Below the pieces are notes generated by a model that saw nothing but the letters and a program-made list of their open reading frames with translations, made no database searches and was not told the origin of the DNA. The translations under genes and the position numbers were made by a program. Shown here piece by piece: positions 46,915 through 61,382 of a stretch of DNA of 62,725 bases. Origin of the DNA: Scedosporium boydii. Lineage: Eukaryota > Ascomycota > Sordariomycetes > Microascales > Microascaceae. Every line of letters begins with the position of its first letter. Within the stretch, counting starts at the first letter, position 1. Where the stretch lies: assembly GCA_002221725.1 (NCBI GenBank), contig NJFT01000232.1:1-62725 (forward strand), in the 5' to 3' direction.

Positions 46915-47093
46915 CCATCTGCGTAGTAAACTTACAGCCCGCATTGGGTCCCGGCGAATTCCAGCTGTCAAACCCTCTATTATGATGGTTTGACCTCAGA
47001 TCAAGTAGGGTTACCCACTGAACTTAAGCATATCAAGAAGCGGAGGAAAAGAAACAACAGGGATTGCCTCAGTAACGGCGAGTGAAGCGGCAA
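46915..47093 (+). rRNA. Decayed rDNA fragment: ITS2 end plus first ~100 nt of 28S rRNA
   Basis: From 46990 the sequence follows the 5' end of fungal 28S rRNA (TTGACCTC...GAACTTAAGCATATC...GCGGAGGAAAAGAAAC...GCCTCAGTAACGGCGAGTG) and stops abruptly after GAAGCGGCAA at 47093. The 75 nt before it look like the end of ITS2 (CTGCGTAGTA, TCAAACCC). Against the usual 28S start I count three G-to-A changes (CTCGGATC, CAGGTAG, CCCGCTG), two other substitutions and one missing base in GAAACCAACAGGG. A functional repeat unit would be invariant here, so this is a non-functional dispersed copy. Confidence 0.85.
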
Positions 47094-47224
47094 ACCCCTA
47101 ACGAAGACCCTACTATAACGATAGAACTGTGATTTCTTTCATTCCTTTTTATTCTTTTCTTCTTCAAGTTAGAAATAGACTAATCTTCTCGAGCCCTACC
47201 TATTTCATCGCATTTAGCTAGCCC

Positions 47225-47345
47225 GTAACACACAAGGCGTATTCAAGTGTAGGTGGTACTTTTACTTGAAGCGGCTAACGAAGAGTTAAAGAATAAGATT
47301 AGATGCGAGCGGTAGAGACTGTTTTTCAATAAAAAATGCTTGATT
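47225..47345 (+). mobile_element. LTR-like fragment
   Basis: GCGTATTCAAGTGTAGG, followed by a TACTTGAA word and a gapped AGATGC(G/A) word, occurs here and, in the same order, in the probable LTR at 32015-32458 (from about 32140). Similarity is patchy, so this is a related or diverged element rather than a copy. It lies directly between the rDNA fragment and the sulfatase pseudogene. Confidence 0.35.
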
Positions 47346-47494
47346 CCTTAATCGCCCGTTCTTCTCGCGACTTCTTGTTCCTGGTCGTCGAGTCGCCCGA
47401 CGCTTCGGTGACTTCTTCCTTATTTAGTCCGTGGTTCCGCACTTAGCCATTCCGTCGGCTCCCACCACTCGGTATACTTTCGCCGCGCGAAACT

Positions 47495-47975
47495 CAAACC
47501 CACCCGTAATTGAACAAGCCCGTCTCCATATAATACTCTTCCCAGCATCGAATAGGCTCGACTAGCTTCTCACGGTCCTCGCTCGCAAGGTCCATCATCT
47601 CTCCTTGATCCTCTTCGAGGTTAAACAGTGCCCATTCACCCTTACCCCGAGGTAGGTGCATTCAGACAGCCTTCCACGTACCTTTACGAATAGCACGGGG
47701 CCCGACGAGTTCCCATCCGTGGACGTACTTATTCTCATCGTGGACAGAAGTCCTAGCGTAGTCATCTGAGCTAAGATGTCGCACCCAAGACTTACCCTTA
47801 ACAGGTACAACCTCGCGGCAATGGAAGTTCAGCCCAACAGTCGGTAGAATACCCATGACGGTGGTAAATGAATGCGTGACTGGGGTGGGACTTAAAGCCG
47901 GGCTATCGAACGATATCCATCAAGCCCTCAGCGCCGTTGATCGGTCCTGACAGGAACATTGACCTGGTAGGAGAA
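47495..47975 (-). pseudogene. Sulfatase pseudogene, related to the partial arylsulfatase at 61.4-62.7 kb
   Basis: The minus strand reads the C-terminal part of an AtsA-like sulfatase: GREVVPVKGKSW-like text (CREVVPVKGKSWVRHL), VHDENKYVHGWELVG, AIRKGTWK, then RCWEEYYMETGLFNYG. The order and spacing match the arylsulfatase at 61383-62703. The codon for W in its GVWMHP segment is TGA here (TGG to TGA), an internal stop. Sequence jumps from the TTVMGILPTV region straight to a GAEGLM-like piece near 47930, so roughly 60 codons are deleted. Everything upstream, including the catalytic cysteine, is missing. Confidence 0.8.
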
Positions 47976-48604
47976 CAATAGTACCGAAAAGCAGATATTG
48001 GATCTGAAATTGCCACTTTTCCCAATCTCTGGGGTTCGGAATCGAAGCCTGGTTGAACAGGATAGCATCGTTGGTAATTTGGGCTTCGGTGTCGGAGCTC
48101 GGCTGTGGGAATGACCAACCACATCTACATCGGATCTCGTGCACAGGGCTTCGCTCGGACTTCGGCTCGTCTAGCTACATTACCAAGATTTCAGTTCCAA
48201 AGCATATCCCTAATCTCTAGGGCTGACGTAATTTAGCTAGAACATGGCGTGGAATCAGAGTCAGTCACGCTGGAGTTATCCCCGCAACCGGGACCCCAGA
48301 CCCGGACCCCAGACCCCGGATATCTGACCTAATAAACCCCAGTCCATTCATATATAGGGCGAGACTTGCATTAAGCTAACCCCCATAATAGCAATCTGGT
48401 TGCTCAGGCCCTTGTTGTCACACACCCGAGTCCCGAATACATCGGTGTCAGGACAAAACGAACCTTCTGCGATCCACTAACACCAATACGGGGATATATA
48501 ATTCGAGTCCGCGGGAGGTCATGACTACAACCGCAGTCGAACACCCTCTATCCATTCACCTACCTAGACCCCAATCCTCGAACAAATAATCACCCTAGTT
48601 TTCA
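47976..48604. promoter_or_regulatory. Upstream region of the sugar-porter gene
   Basis: Degraded sequence follows the sulfatase pseudogene. The last 200 nt before 48605 presumably hold the MFS promoter. No other gene is seen. Confidence 0.4.
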
Positions 48605-50460
48605 ATGGCCGGCATATTCACCAAGGGCCACGTAGCCGGTGCCTTTAACGGCCGGCTGCTCTTTTCATGCTTCATCATCATGATGTCCCAGGTTAATTTC
48701 GGCATGGACACCACTGCGTTCAGCACCACGCAGGCTATGGCTAGCTTTGAACGCAAATTTGGCGTCTACCGGCCGTCTCTCAAGCGCTATGCCATCGAAC
48801 CGTACTTCCTTTCACTCCTAAACAGCCTCACATACATTGGCCAGGTCTCCGGTCTTTTGATGGGCAGTTTCATTGCCCGCCGATGGGGTCGTCGCATGTC
48901 CTTTTTCGTCATGTGTATCTGGGCTTGGATTGCTGCAATACTTCTCGTTACCGCCCAGCACAAGGAGCAAATCTTAGTTGGGCGAATTCTCAATTTTGTC
49001 TACATCGGAATGGAACTCGCTTGCGTACCCATCACTCAATCCGAGTTGGTGCCTGCTCGTGTGCGAGGCTTTGTTGTTGGTACCTACCAGCTCGGAGTCT
49101 TGGTAAGTTGTATAGCCGACGCTATTCAGCCCTGCCTAAATATGTGTCTCCATCAACGATTATATACTAACATTAGATGAAGACTGGTGGTTTGATCATG
49201 TCGTGCATCTCCCTAGGCACTAGCAGGCTGGAAGGCGATAATTCTTGGCGGATTCCACTTGGTCTCTTTTTCGTTATTCCGACTGTTGTTTTCGTCGGCA
49301 CTTTCTTTATACCCGAGGTAAGAATTTCATACCCAGTCTCAGCTAATAACAGCTTCTCGCAGTTCCCTTCTTCCATGCTTAGTAGCTGACTTTTGGCGAT
49401 TCTAGTCACCTCGCTGGCTTCTAATCAAGAACCGTCCTGACGAAGCCCGTACCAATCTCAAGCTTCTGCGGCAAGGCAGATTCACTGACGATGAGATCGA
49501 AGAAGAGTTTCAGGGCTTGGTCGCCTCGATCAACCTGAGCGTCGAGACGGGTTCGTTCAAGGAGATATGGCAGGGAATCAACCTCAAGCGGACACTGATT
49601 TGTGTCGGCACCAACGTCTTCTTGCAAATCACTGGACAGAGCTTTACCTCCAAGTACGGCGCTGTCTTCATCAAGGACGTCGGTGCTATCGACCCATTTG
49701 TCATGAAAACTATGAACTCAGTCATCATCATCTGCGCAGTGCTGTTGGCCATGTACATTACAGATATCTTCGGTCGAAAGTGAGTTCGCAATATCTTCCC
49801 TCTCTTCCAAAGCGCTCGATCCTTCATACCTATAATATAATACTAACGCTCAGTGACTCTAAGATTACTTATAATTATCGGATCCGTTGTTCAGACGGCT
49901 GCTCTCCTAACTATGGGTGGGCTGGGTGCCGCTGAAGAACCCAGCAGACCGGCCAAGATTGGCATCACGGCCATGGCGACACTTTTCTCCGCAGGATTCA
50001 ACTTTGGATGGGGTCCAATGTCCCACGTCATTACCGCTGAGGTTCCCTCATCCCGACTTAGAGACATCACTTACGCAACTGCCAGCGTTGTCAATATTGC
50101 CGTTTCCTTTGCGGTGACATTTAGTATTCCGTATCTACTCTACGAGCCTTACGCCGCTCTCGAATCGCGTGTTGGCTTCATCTTCGGCGCGTTTTCGGTA
50201 GCGGCTACCATCTTCGCAATCTTCTGTCTTCCCGAATGCAAGGTACGAACTCCTAGCGCTTTGGCATCGAGTAGGGGGCCCCTACTAACTGACGCATGTA
50301 GAAACTTACCCTTGAAGAAATCGATTACCTCTTCTGCGAAAAGACTCCAGTTCTTCAATTCAGCAAGTTCAAGCACGGTGAGGTCATTCCCGCCTCAGTC
50401 ATTGAAGACGGCCAGAAGCAGATCGAGATGCCGCAGGCTGAAACAAGGGAACGGGTTTAA
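48605..50460 (+). CDS. MFS sugar porter (SP family, alpha-glucoside/hexose-porter-like)
   Basis: Five exons (48605-49102, 49177-49317, 49406-49779, 49864-50242, 50302-50460) give 516 residues without a break. Sugar-porter marks include GRRWGRRMSF-like text after TM2 (IARRWGRRMSF), VGRILNFVYIGM, ITQSELVPARVRG, and the conserved PESPRWLL split across the exon 2-3 junction. The fourth intron must end at 49863 (CTCTAAG), because the nearer CAG breaks the frame. Members import hexoses, disaccharides or related polyols by proton symport at the plasma membrane. Placed between a sulfatase pseudogene and a secreted GlcNAc-6-sulfatase-like gene, it could import the sugar released, or a sulfated sugar. 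This is inference from position. Confidence 0.88.
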
Positions 50461-52077
50461 GCTATTTTGATAAAGGCTTCAGACCTAGCTATTCATTTCG
50501 ATGGGACGATCTTAACCTCAAAATACAGCGGAAGCTTTAATATCAAACACGCATCGCGCCTTTCCAAGACAAGATAGCCAGACAGTTAGAAATTGAACGA
50601 AGGAATTTAGTATTCGCCTTGTTCGGCCTGCTCTTCATCTGGAGGCCACTGCAATTGTAGTATTAGTCACTTAACGTTTTCGAAAGGAATCCATGAGCAC
50701 GGAGTACCGGGCGGAGTCTCTCTTTCAGTAACTCCTATCTAACCTTCAAACGCCGGTAGACTAATCAATCTTCTTAGACCTTACTCAACAAGGATGAGGT
50801 GTCTAAATACTTTTGGATTTGCTTCCAACAATAGAATTACCTCAGCTAAGCTTGCTACCCGTCTTGACCTACTAATCTCCATTCATTATGATCTACGATC
50901 ATGCAATGATGCTATCAAAGTTACTAGCAACACAGCCCGGCTGTGGGGAACGAACACTTGCCGAGACTATGCCACAACCCCGCAATCTTCCTGCCCCACT
51001 GGGAAGGCGACCCAGATTTAAACGGCTCGGACCATCGCGTAGAGAAGCTTCGGTGACTGCCTGTTCTCCAGTGCTCCACCCTGCAGTGTCGCCTAGAGGA
51101 TGCTGCCGAATTTGCAGCTTCTCTCCCCCTTAGCCACCCGACAGGGGATACAGTCCAATTGCACTGCATTCCGAGCTCCGGAGGCCCAGGACTTGCTCTA
51201 ACCTAGTGTCCGACGACCTGCATCCTCCGCGGATTGATACTGGGGTAGATACCTCAATACGACATCGACTTTTGTGTGCCCGAAAACTGAGACCAATGTC
51301 CAATTGAGAGGCTAGTCCAATCCCGCCACATGAGCCGGATGCTCAGCCCACAGTCGGATCCGATATCTGATGCATCTCAGTTCGACGTATGCATCTCATA
51401 ACATTCAATCCAGCTGGCTATCCTCGAGGACGGATCACGGGTTGGAAAAACATTCTATTGGATACCTGTACACAGGTGTCTCCGTATCCTTGCTGATTCC
51501 TCACAAGCATCAAATCTGCCTGTTACATCTCTTCGACGCTAGAATACGGTTGGAACTGTTCTGTACTTCATGTTGGCGTTGAGTTTGGCTAACCTAGTTT
51601 CTTCCTCATACATCTGCCTCCCTTCAACGCACCTTTAGTATGCTGCCAACCTTGGGATAGAACGTGTAGTAACTTCCAAGTAGCTTTTCGAGAGCCATCT
51701 TGATGTTCTAATACCCTCCTTCTTTCCTGCGAGAGCCGACGGTCGCCCCGGCGTCTCGCCTCGGTAGCGAAATCCGATAGATACGCCGAAAGCCTAGCGC
51801 GGATGTCATCATACTAAATAAAGCCTTGGCTCGACGCATACGCCTTGACCTGGATAGGTAATCCCCAGTTTGCGGGGACATTACCACCAGTATACTTATG
51901 CATGGCTAGCGATGAGGAGTGCGAAGTGGGATCTACATCATAGCTCTAGTGCAGGATCAAGAAATCCTTATAAATGGAGGGCTATGGCGCGGCCTTCCAG
52001 ACATCAGAAGATGATCATCTTTGCCATCTATAGAGGCGTCTCTGTGACCAGAGCCAGATATTCCTTTATCCGTCAAT
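50461..52077. other. Intergenic region upstream of the secreted sulfatase
   Basis: 1.6 kb with no recognisable gene; short frames (50794-51169, 51370-51582) lack family signal. The sequence just before 52078 is the likely promoter and leader of the sulfatase. Confidence 0.4.
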
Positions 52078-54364
52078 ATGGCCCCGTCTCACGTCCTTCA
52101 ATTGGTGGTTCTGGCGGCTTGTGCCTTCCACAACGCGATTGCCAAGCAGCCCAATATTGTCGTGATCATGTCTGATGATCAGGATGTTCGCCTAGGATCC
52201 TTGGATGCACAGGAGAGTGTCCAGAAGCTTCTCATGGCCGAGGGAATCACTCTCCACAACCATTTCGTTACTACCGCTCAGTGTTGTCCGAGCCGCACCT
52301 CATATCTTCGTGGCCAGGCCGCTCACAACACCAACCTGACCCATGTCACTGCTCCGGGGTAAGCTACGCAAAATGCTCCCCAATATAGAGGCCCGGTTTT
52401 TAGACATCTACCTAACCAATTTCGCTAGTGGTGGCTATGAAAAATTCACGCATGCCGGCTTGGATAATGATTACCTACCACACTGGCTCAAGGCTGCCGG
52501 GTATGAGACTGAATGTAAGTTCTGCCTGTGATTCAAGCGTGTCATCTTCACTAAGCCAGCGAAGATCTGGGCAAGTTCATGAACGGATACAACTTGGCGA
52601 CGTACTCCCCGAAACCAAAGGCATGGGACTATACAGATTGGTTGGTGCGTATACTCTGGATACACGCAAGCTGTTCTGGCATGGTAGAACAGGTAGACCT
52701 AACAGACTCGGACAGGTTAACCCGTATACTTACGAATATAACAACGTTGTGACATCTATCAACGGGGAGCGGCCAATGTTCTACGAGGGATATCACCAAA
52801 CAGATATTCTCAGGATTAAGGCGTGAGTCCTGTTCTAAAGACGACATGGCTGGTAATAAGATGCAGATCGGCTAACAAGAACTTTGCCTAACCAGGCTCG
52901 CGAGACTCGAGCACTTGACCTCTCTCGATAAGCCATTCTTCATCCAGATTGCCCCAGCAGCTCCTCACACCCAGGGTGATGGTCCTGCAGTACCCTTGTC
53001 TCGCCACATGTGGTCCTTTAACAATGCAACGGCCCCCAGAAACCCCAACTTCAACCCCAACGACCCGGTCCAAAGCCAAAAAGTCTCGTGGATGAGGAAC
53101 TTGCCGCACCTGAACCAGTCCGTTGTTGACTTCGTAGACTGGCAGTACCGGTCTAGACTCCAAGCACTGAAAGGCGTGGACGAGATTGTTGAGGATGTCG
53201 TCGGTCTGCTGGAAGAGAAAGGGGTATTAGAAAACACCTATGGTGAGACAGGGCCTGCCAAAGCGAAGCTTCTTGGACCTGGACAACTAATTCGGAGACT
53301 ACAGTTGTCTACACGAGCGATAACGGTTTTCACATGGGCACTCATCGGCAGATTGGCGGTAAAGGCCTTCCTTTTATCGAAGATACCACTGTGCCTATGA
53401 TCATCAGAGGCCCCGGTATTCCACGAGGTGGGGTCTCGAATGTTCCGAGCACCCACATCGATATGGCGCCGACTTTTTTGGAGATAGCCGGTGTCCCACA
53501 GAGAGACTTCCCCGCTTTTTTTGACGGCCGCAGCCTCCTCAGAGAATGGCAAGGGCATAACAATGCCAATCGTGACATCTCGAAGGAGATCATGAATGTC
53601 GAATTCTGGGGCTCTATCGACAACGCTGGGAAGCCAGACTTTTCACACACACAATGGAACAACAGCTACAAAACCCTCAGGATCGTTGGAGAGAAACAAG
53701 CATGGCTCTTTTCTCGTTGGTGTGACAGTAACGCTACAGAACTCTACAATACGCTCGTACGTGCCCTTCACGACCGCGGATGTGAGCAACTTACTGACAT
53801 TAGCTCGCTTTGAAGGATGACCCATACGAGATCACAAACCTCGCCATTAACCCGACCGCGGAGCACGTCAAGCTTATGCATCGCCTGAACGCTCTACTAC
53901 TGGTGACAAAGTCGTGCAATGAGGATTCTTGTCGAAAGCCGTGGCCAATTCTCGAACAGGAGTCCGGCGGGAGATTCCGAAGCCTTGACGACGCAATGGA
54001 ACCCCGGTACGACGGCTTCTTCGCTTCCCTCCCGCAGGTTGGATTCCAGGAGTGCTTGTTTGTGCAGGATACCCAAAATGAAATTCCGTTCTTCCCTCCG
54101 GAGGCGATGTTCAACCTTGGAACAGAATACCGAGCAGCGACGGACAACTACGAGGCCCATGACACGAAGGCAACTAAGACCCCGGGTAACAAGGGTCGTC
54201 GCATGGGAGCCTCTGTTCAGCGTTATGCCACCTTGGATGACGTGAGGAAAGGAGCCAGGAACTTGACGGATTCCGAGATAGGAACCGTTGTGACTTGCTA
54301 TGCTCCCGATTATTGCGGCTCGATCACCGGGGATGGAGAGCGAGGAACGTCTGGAGGTGCATAA
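52078..54364 (+). CDS. Secreted sulfatase, N-acetylglucosamine-6-sulfatase-like
   Basis: Seven exons (52078-52358, 52429-52514, 52565-52644, 52716-52822, 52896-53242, 53305-53756, 53816-54364) give 633 residues in phase. A signal peptide (MAPSHVLQLVVLAACAFHNA) precedes KQPNIVVIMSDDQD, where the two Asp bind the active-site metal. The catalytic motif CCPSRTSYLRG at about residue 70 holds the Cys converted to formylglycine in the C-x-P-S-R sulfatase signature; the CCPSR form is typical of GlcNAc-6-sulfatases and heparan Sulf enzymes. Further metal and substrate residues are in YTSDNGFHMGTHRQIGGKG. The C-terminal 180 residues form an extra domain. It should act outside the cell on sulfated sugars. 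Neighbours are a sugar porter and two more sulfatases. Substrate specificity is inference. Confidence 0.92.
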
Positions 54365-55603
54365 CTGGAAGGGCATCTGCGTCGGTCACATCCCGGCCGG
54401 GTGTAGTGAAGCCCCGCGAAGCCCCTGTTAACCCTTCAATAATTGGCAGGACACCCAAAAAGCGCCACGGGCGGCCCGCCCACGACATGATCAGGAAGGC
54501 GGTATGGCTCGGCCGGGAGAGACCTGGAAGTAACTCAGCATCGACAATCTTCGTATTAGTAGGGGAGAAAACTATATTCGTTTCGTTTAATAATATTCGT
54601 GACTTAATGGCATTGAGAGAAAATATATATGTTATTCCACGATATAATTAATTAAAATTTTATATTGGCTGTACTCTATAGTTTAAAGACGTTTTCTTAA
54701 AGTATAAAGATAGAAGAAGCGGAGAGCGCTAGGAAAAAATATTGGATAAAGATATGGGTTAGGGTTAGGGTGAGAGGTGGTATATCCCCAGGCCTGTATA
54801 CATACCTGGTCACTTAAATTGGCTTTTTCGTCCGGTACGCACTTCGAGTCTCAGCTACTGAAAGTGCCATCACTTGCTCCGTGCTGTCGTCAGATTGTAT
54901 GATTCGCCAAACACGGGGTAAACTACTTACAGTAGTTACTCGTCTGGTGAGGCCACATTTTGACCCGAGGCACCTGACAGACTACACATCTCTCACCTCT
55001 TTTGGAACCTCTTTGTTATCTCGGACGCCGTCCGAAGGTGTGACAAAGATACAAGAGGAGAAATTAAATTAGCAAGTGAGTTCTAAATACTTCGGTACTG
55101 ACTTGGAGGCATCCAGTTCCAACCTCATCGCCCCACCCCTGTTGTACCAAGTCCCCGGAACGGTCACCTGAAGTTGCTCTCCTCCGCGTTGACCAGCGCA
55201 TCCGCAATTATCTTTACGGGGTCCGAATTCAGCGCAATTCTGTCTATTGGGCCCCAGTACTGCTGGTCGATTTCGTAATGGTCCAGATCGGCTTCTAGCA
55301 CCTCTCTAGCAGCACATAGGTATGCCGGGCCTTTTGGGTCGCTGGTAGCAAAGCTCAAGGCTCGATTTACGGTTAGCCTTACCTGGGGTCGCTACTTAAT
55401 TAAGCCCTACTTAAACGGAAGAAAGCCTGTTCCCCATAGCCAAGAGATTTGCCTCTATCCTTGACAGCTTTTATCAGCAGAAAGAGATCGTGCCTCGAGG
55501 TAAACTCTGCCTCGGCTTCCGGTCAAAGTTTACAGGGTATTCCGCCGCGTTGTGGGACGCCCGATCCGGGGCACCGTAGCGGAGTAAGGCGACCTCTGAC
55601 TCC
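54365..55603. other. Intergenic region with AT-rich tract, short telomere-like repeat and possible gene fragment
   Basis: AT-rich from 54560 to 54710. A minus open frame at 55164-55358 ends in a protein-like EYDQQ/YWGPIDRI-type segment (HYEIDQQYWGPIDRIALNSD) and may be the last exon of a lost gene, but no partner exon was found. Confidence 0.4.
54756..54770 (+). repeat. Interstitial telomere-like repeat (two and a half TTAGGG units)
   Basis: GGGTTAGGGTTAGGG matches the fungal telomere unit. At this length it can arise by chance or mark an old break repaired with telomeric sequence. Confidence 0.6.
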
Positions 55604-58116
55604 TCACGGTTGCGCGTAAAATGAATCAAAATCCCAGGGCATGAACGGATCCCATGTGACATACTCATCAATATTGCCACCGCCCCAGGCAGCGCTCCTG
55701 CCATCAATAACAATGTCCTGCTGTCCGGTAGCGTGTACATCCCAGGCCCGCCCAGTCCGCTGATCAAACTCCAGCACCGGAACGGGGCCTCTGCTGTCTT
55801 CCTCTATCTCGGGGCCGGGATTCGCCGGTTCAACCCCTATCCGCCACGTATTCACCCAATCCTGTTCGCCATCTTCGCAGTTCTTGCGGGATGCAATTTC
55901 GTGTGCAGCAAGACGTACTGCCGCGAGGGGATTCGGGTACTCTCTTGCCTCCGAGTGATTCGTGGGAGGCGTGCCGCTGTCGTCGAGGACGCGGGCTTCC
56001 CATATCCTCGCCATGTCTGCTAGACCGCAGGCCCTTAGCTCTTTGAGCAGGGGCCGGAAACACCTTTGCCGGCGATCGGTTCGAGCGATCCGGAGATTTA
56101 AGGCGTCCAGATTTGTCGCCATGTTTTCTCTGAGGCGTTCGAAACCGTCCCGCTGCATCGGATCAGCCCTCGTGTCGGCAGATTCCGGCTCCTGTGATAG
56201 CTGGAGTACCCTCATAGCCATCTGAACACGACAGGATTCATAGGACGCGGCGGTACAGAGACCATCGTCTAGGGATTCGGGTCCGTGCCGAAATCCGCAA
56301 CGAAGAAGCTCCGTGATGGCTTCGGCATGCGCTTGGCATTCACTCCGGTAATACGTTAGAAATTCCGGAGGTGCACGAACCAGTGCCTCGTTGATGGGGA
56401 AGTTGTACCCCGGCAGGGTCACGCGGAAGAGGTCGGTGTGGCAAACGTGGTAGGACGCGTGCATGCCGATAAACTTGGCGAGCTGCCCCTGGTCTCGGTG
56501 GATGTAGACGCTCCTCTCGGAGAAGTGTAAATGCTGGGGTAGATCGGCCATCCAGTGCCGCAGCTGCTCGGCTACACGGAGAAAAGCGGATCCAGGTTCG
56601 AAGGGAAGAGGGGAAGGGTTGGCGTCGCGGATGCAGCTGAGGACGAGGCCGCGTAGATGGAACATTCGGATGTAAAAGGCTTGGAGGTCCGGTCGGTAGA
56701 GCGGGCTGGGTCTTTCTTCGGCGGCCATGTTGCCTGGGGATAACCTATCCGTCATGGTCGGGATCTGGTACGTGAATTCGTGTTCCGGACAAGGGAGATT
56801 AACCTCCGGGATGTTTCGAGCGAGAGTTAGGTATCTGTCGACGCCCACAGCTACCAGACCATCGAGTCTCCAGCATGACCAGAATACCCTTCTTCGAGTC
56901 TCGGCCATCGTAATGCTGTCGATCGTTTCGTCAGGGAGGCTGTTGGTTGGTTCTCTATCGAGCCGGAGAAGCATCGCTGCCCGAGTACAGCAGGATGCGA
57001 TCATCACCATGGCGGAATCTGATCCATATCTCCAGTGATACTCGGATAATAGAACGAGGGCCTTGATAGATGTAAGCGGCCTTGTCCAAAACTGGGTGTC
57101 CAAGGAAGAACCTACCATCAAGTTGAACAGGCTTACTCGCCCTGGATCTTGGAACAGCATTGCCTGTGCGTTAAAGGCCCATCGACGGCCAGGCATCTTG
57201 TCGACGGGAATGCCACTACGTACGGCTTCGACTGCAAAACTACACAGACGAGTTTAGTAGTTCGGCTTGTAAACTTCATAGAGCAAAGAGGACACACCTT
57301 GCTCCAAACGCACACACCATGTGGATGAGCGGGGCGCCATATTTCCGACAGAGTTGACCTGCCTCAAAGTCTTTTATGAACGATGGGCGGTGTAGGAAAT
57401 TGAGGCAGTGTATTGGGTGGATACGGTCGAAATAATTGTGAATAAGCGTCTGTAGCCGCTCGCCGTCGGAGGGCGGTTGATCGACAAATAACCTGGGCCC
57501 CACCGGGTTAGCGAAGCCGACGCGTTATGGAATGGAAAACATACCAGCCAGAATCAAGAGGATCATCCACTGTAAACTCCACTGTACCTCCGGCCTGAGA
57601 AGAGGCTACCATGACAGCGGAGGAATGGTTAGAGATGGGGGTCATCTGGTTACTCGGCTCCGGCTGCGTCGCCTGCGCAGATGGAGCGTACGTGCAGGCG
57701 AATCCCTTCTCCTGACACCTCGCGCAGGCAGGTCTGGACTGCGAGCATCTTGCTTTGGCTCTCTGGCATGCGCGGCACGAGCCTTGGGATCGCCGCTTGG
57801 TTCGTCCGGACTCGAGGTAGGCGCTCTGGACGATGCGGTCGATTTCTTCCGAAGTGAGGGAGTCGTGCGGTTGATAACCTGTGCAGCGGACGCCGAGTCG
57901 TTGGCACCTGGCACATCCGTCTGGGCCCAGGTCGCATTTGACCTTTTCGGGGGTTAGTTGTTGACAGTTGTGCACGGGGTCGATGAGGTAGGTGTGGATG
58001 TACGTGCCTTTCGCGCCTTGCAGATGAGACACCCTAGAGCCTGGATTAGCGGATAGCCTGTTTGGTTAGAATAGCAGGATGGTCTTACCGTCTCTAGAGC
58101 GTTTCCTGGGATTCAT
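55604..58116 (-). CDS. Transcription factor with two consecutive Zn2Cys6 motifs
   Basis: Five exons on the minus strand (58116-58089, 58033-58008, 57942-57545, 57492-57298, 57239-55604) give 760 residues. The first zinc motif is assembled from exons 1-3: C-L-I-C-KARKVK-C, then C-AR-C-QRLGVR-C, a perfect C-x2-C-x6-C-x6-C-x2-C-x6-C. A second perfect motif starts at CRACQRAKARC and ends CARCQEKGFAC, about 50 residues later. The intron at 57943-58007 has GC instead of GT at its 5' end (AAG/GCACGT) but a good CTAAC branch and AAG acceptor; no GT alternative restores the motif. The rest is a Fungal_trans-type region (HNYFDRIHPIHCLNFLHRPSF, ETRRRVFWSCWRLDGLVAVG). It sits between sulfatase genes and is the obvious candidate regulator of them. 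Confidence 0.88.
57943..58007 (-). other. GC-AG intron in the zinc-finger codons of the double-Zn2Cys6 regulator
   Basis: The 65-nt intron starts GCACGT, contains CTAAC about a dozen bases before its AG, and joins C-x2-C-KARK to VKC in frame. GC-AG introns are a small minority in fungi, and inefficient splicing here would remove the first half of the DNA-binding domain. Confidence 0.65.
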
Positions 58117-58519
58117 TCGGCTCTATCAATCGTATAGATGCGATGCGGTATGCCGCGTTGACCGGCCGGCTGTGGCCAAACTATTAGGTGTGCGTCGGGG
58201 TTGTTGTGAGCGGGGAAGAAAACCGGGTTCCGTATTTCTAGTAAGAGGTAATAATTGGAAGCTCGCAAAGGGCGGACCAGGCCTGTTCAATTAGCACTGT
58301 AAGACCATGCGAACGAAGTAGCACCCCAATTAACAAAGTGGACTAGTCCGGATGGCACCTAGCTCGGTTCACGATGCTACAGCTTCCTGTCCGAGACCAG
58401 CAGCGTTCGATCTGTAGAGAAAATGTAGAAAGAGCGAAACGACGATTAACATCGACTATCTATAATCTAGATTCTAACTATTTTTCCTAATACTTGTTTT
58501 ACATTTAGTTTCTTGCCTC
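58117..58519. promoter_or_regulatory. Region upstream of the regulator and downstream of the arylsulfatase
   Basis: Carries the promoter of the minus-strand regulator and the 3' end of the minus-strand sulfatase. It has A- and T-rich runs around 58440-58510. No separate gene is seen. Confidence 0.4.
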
Positions 58520-61382
<2,863 letters not shown>

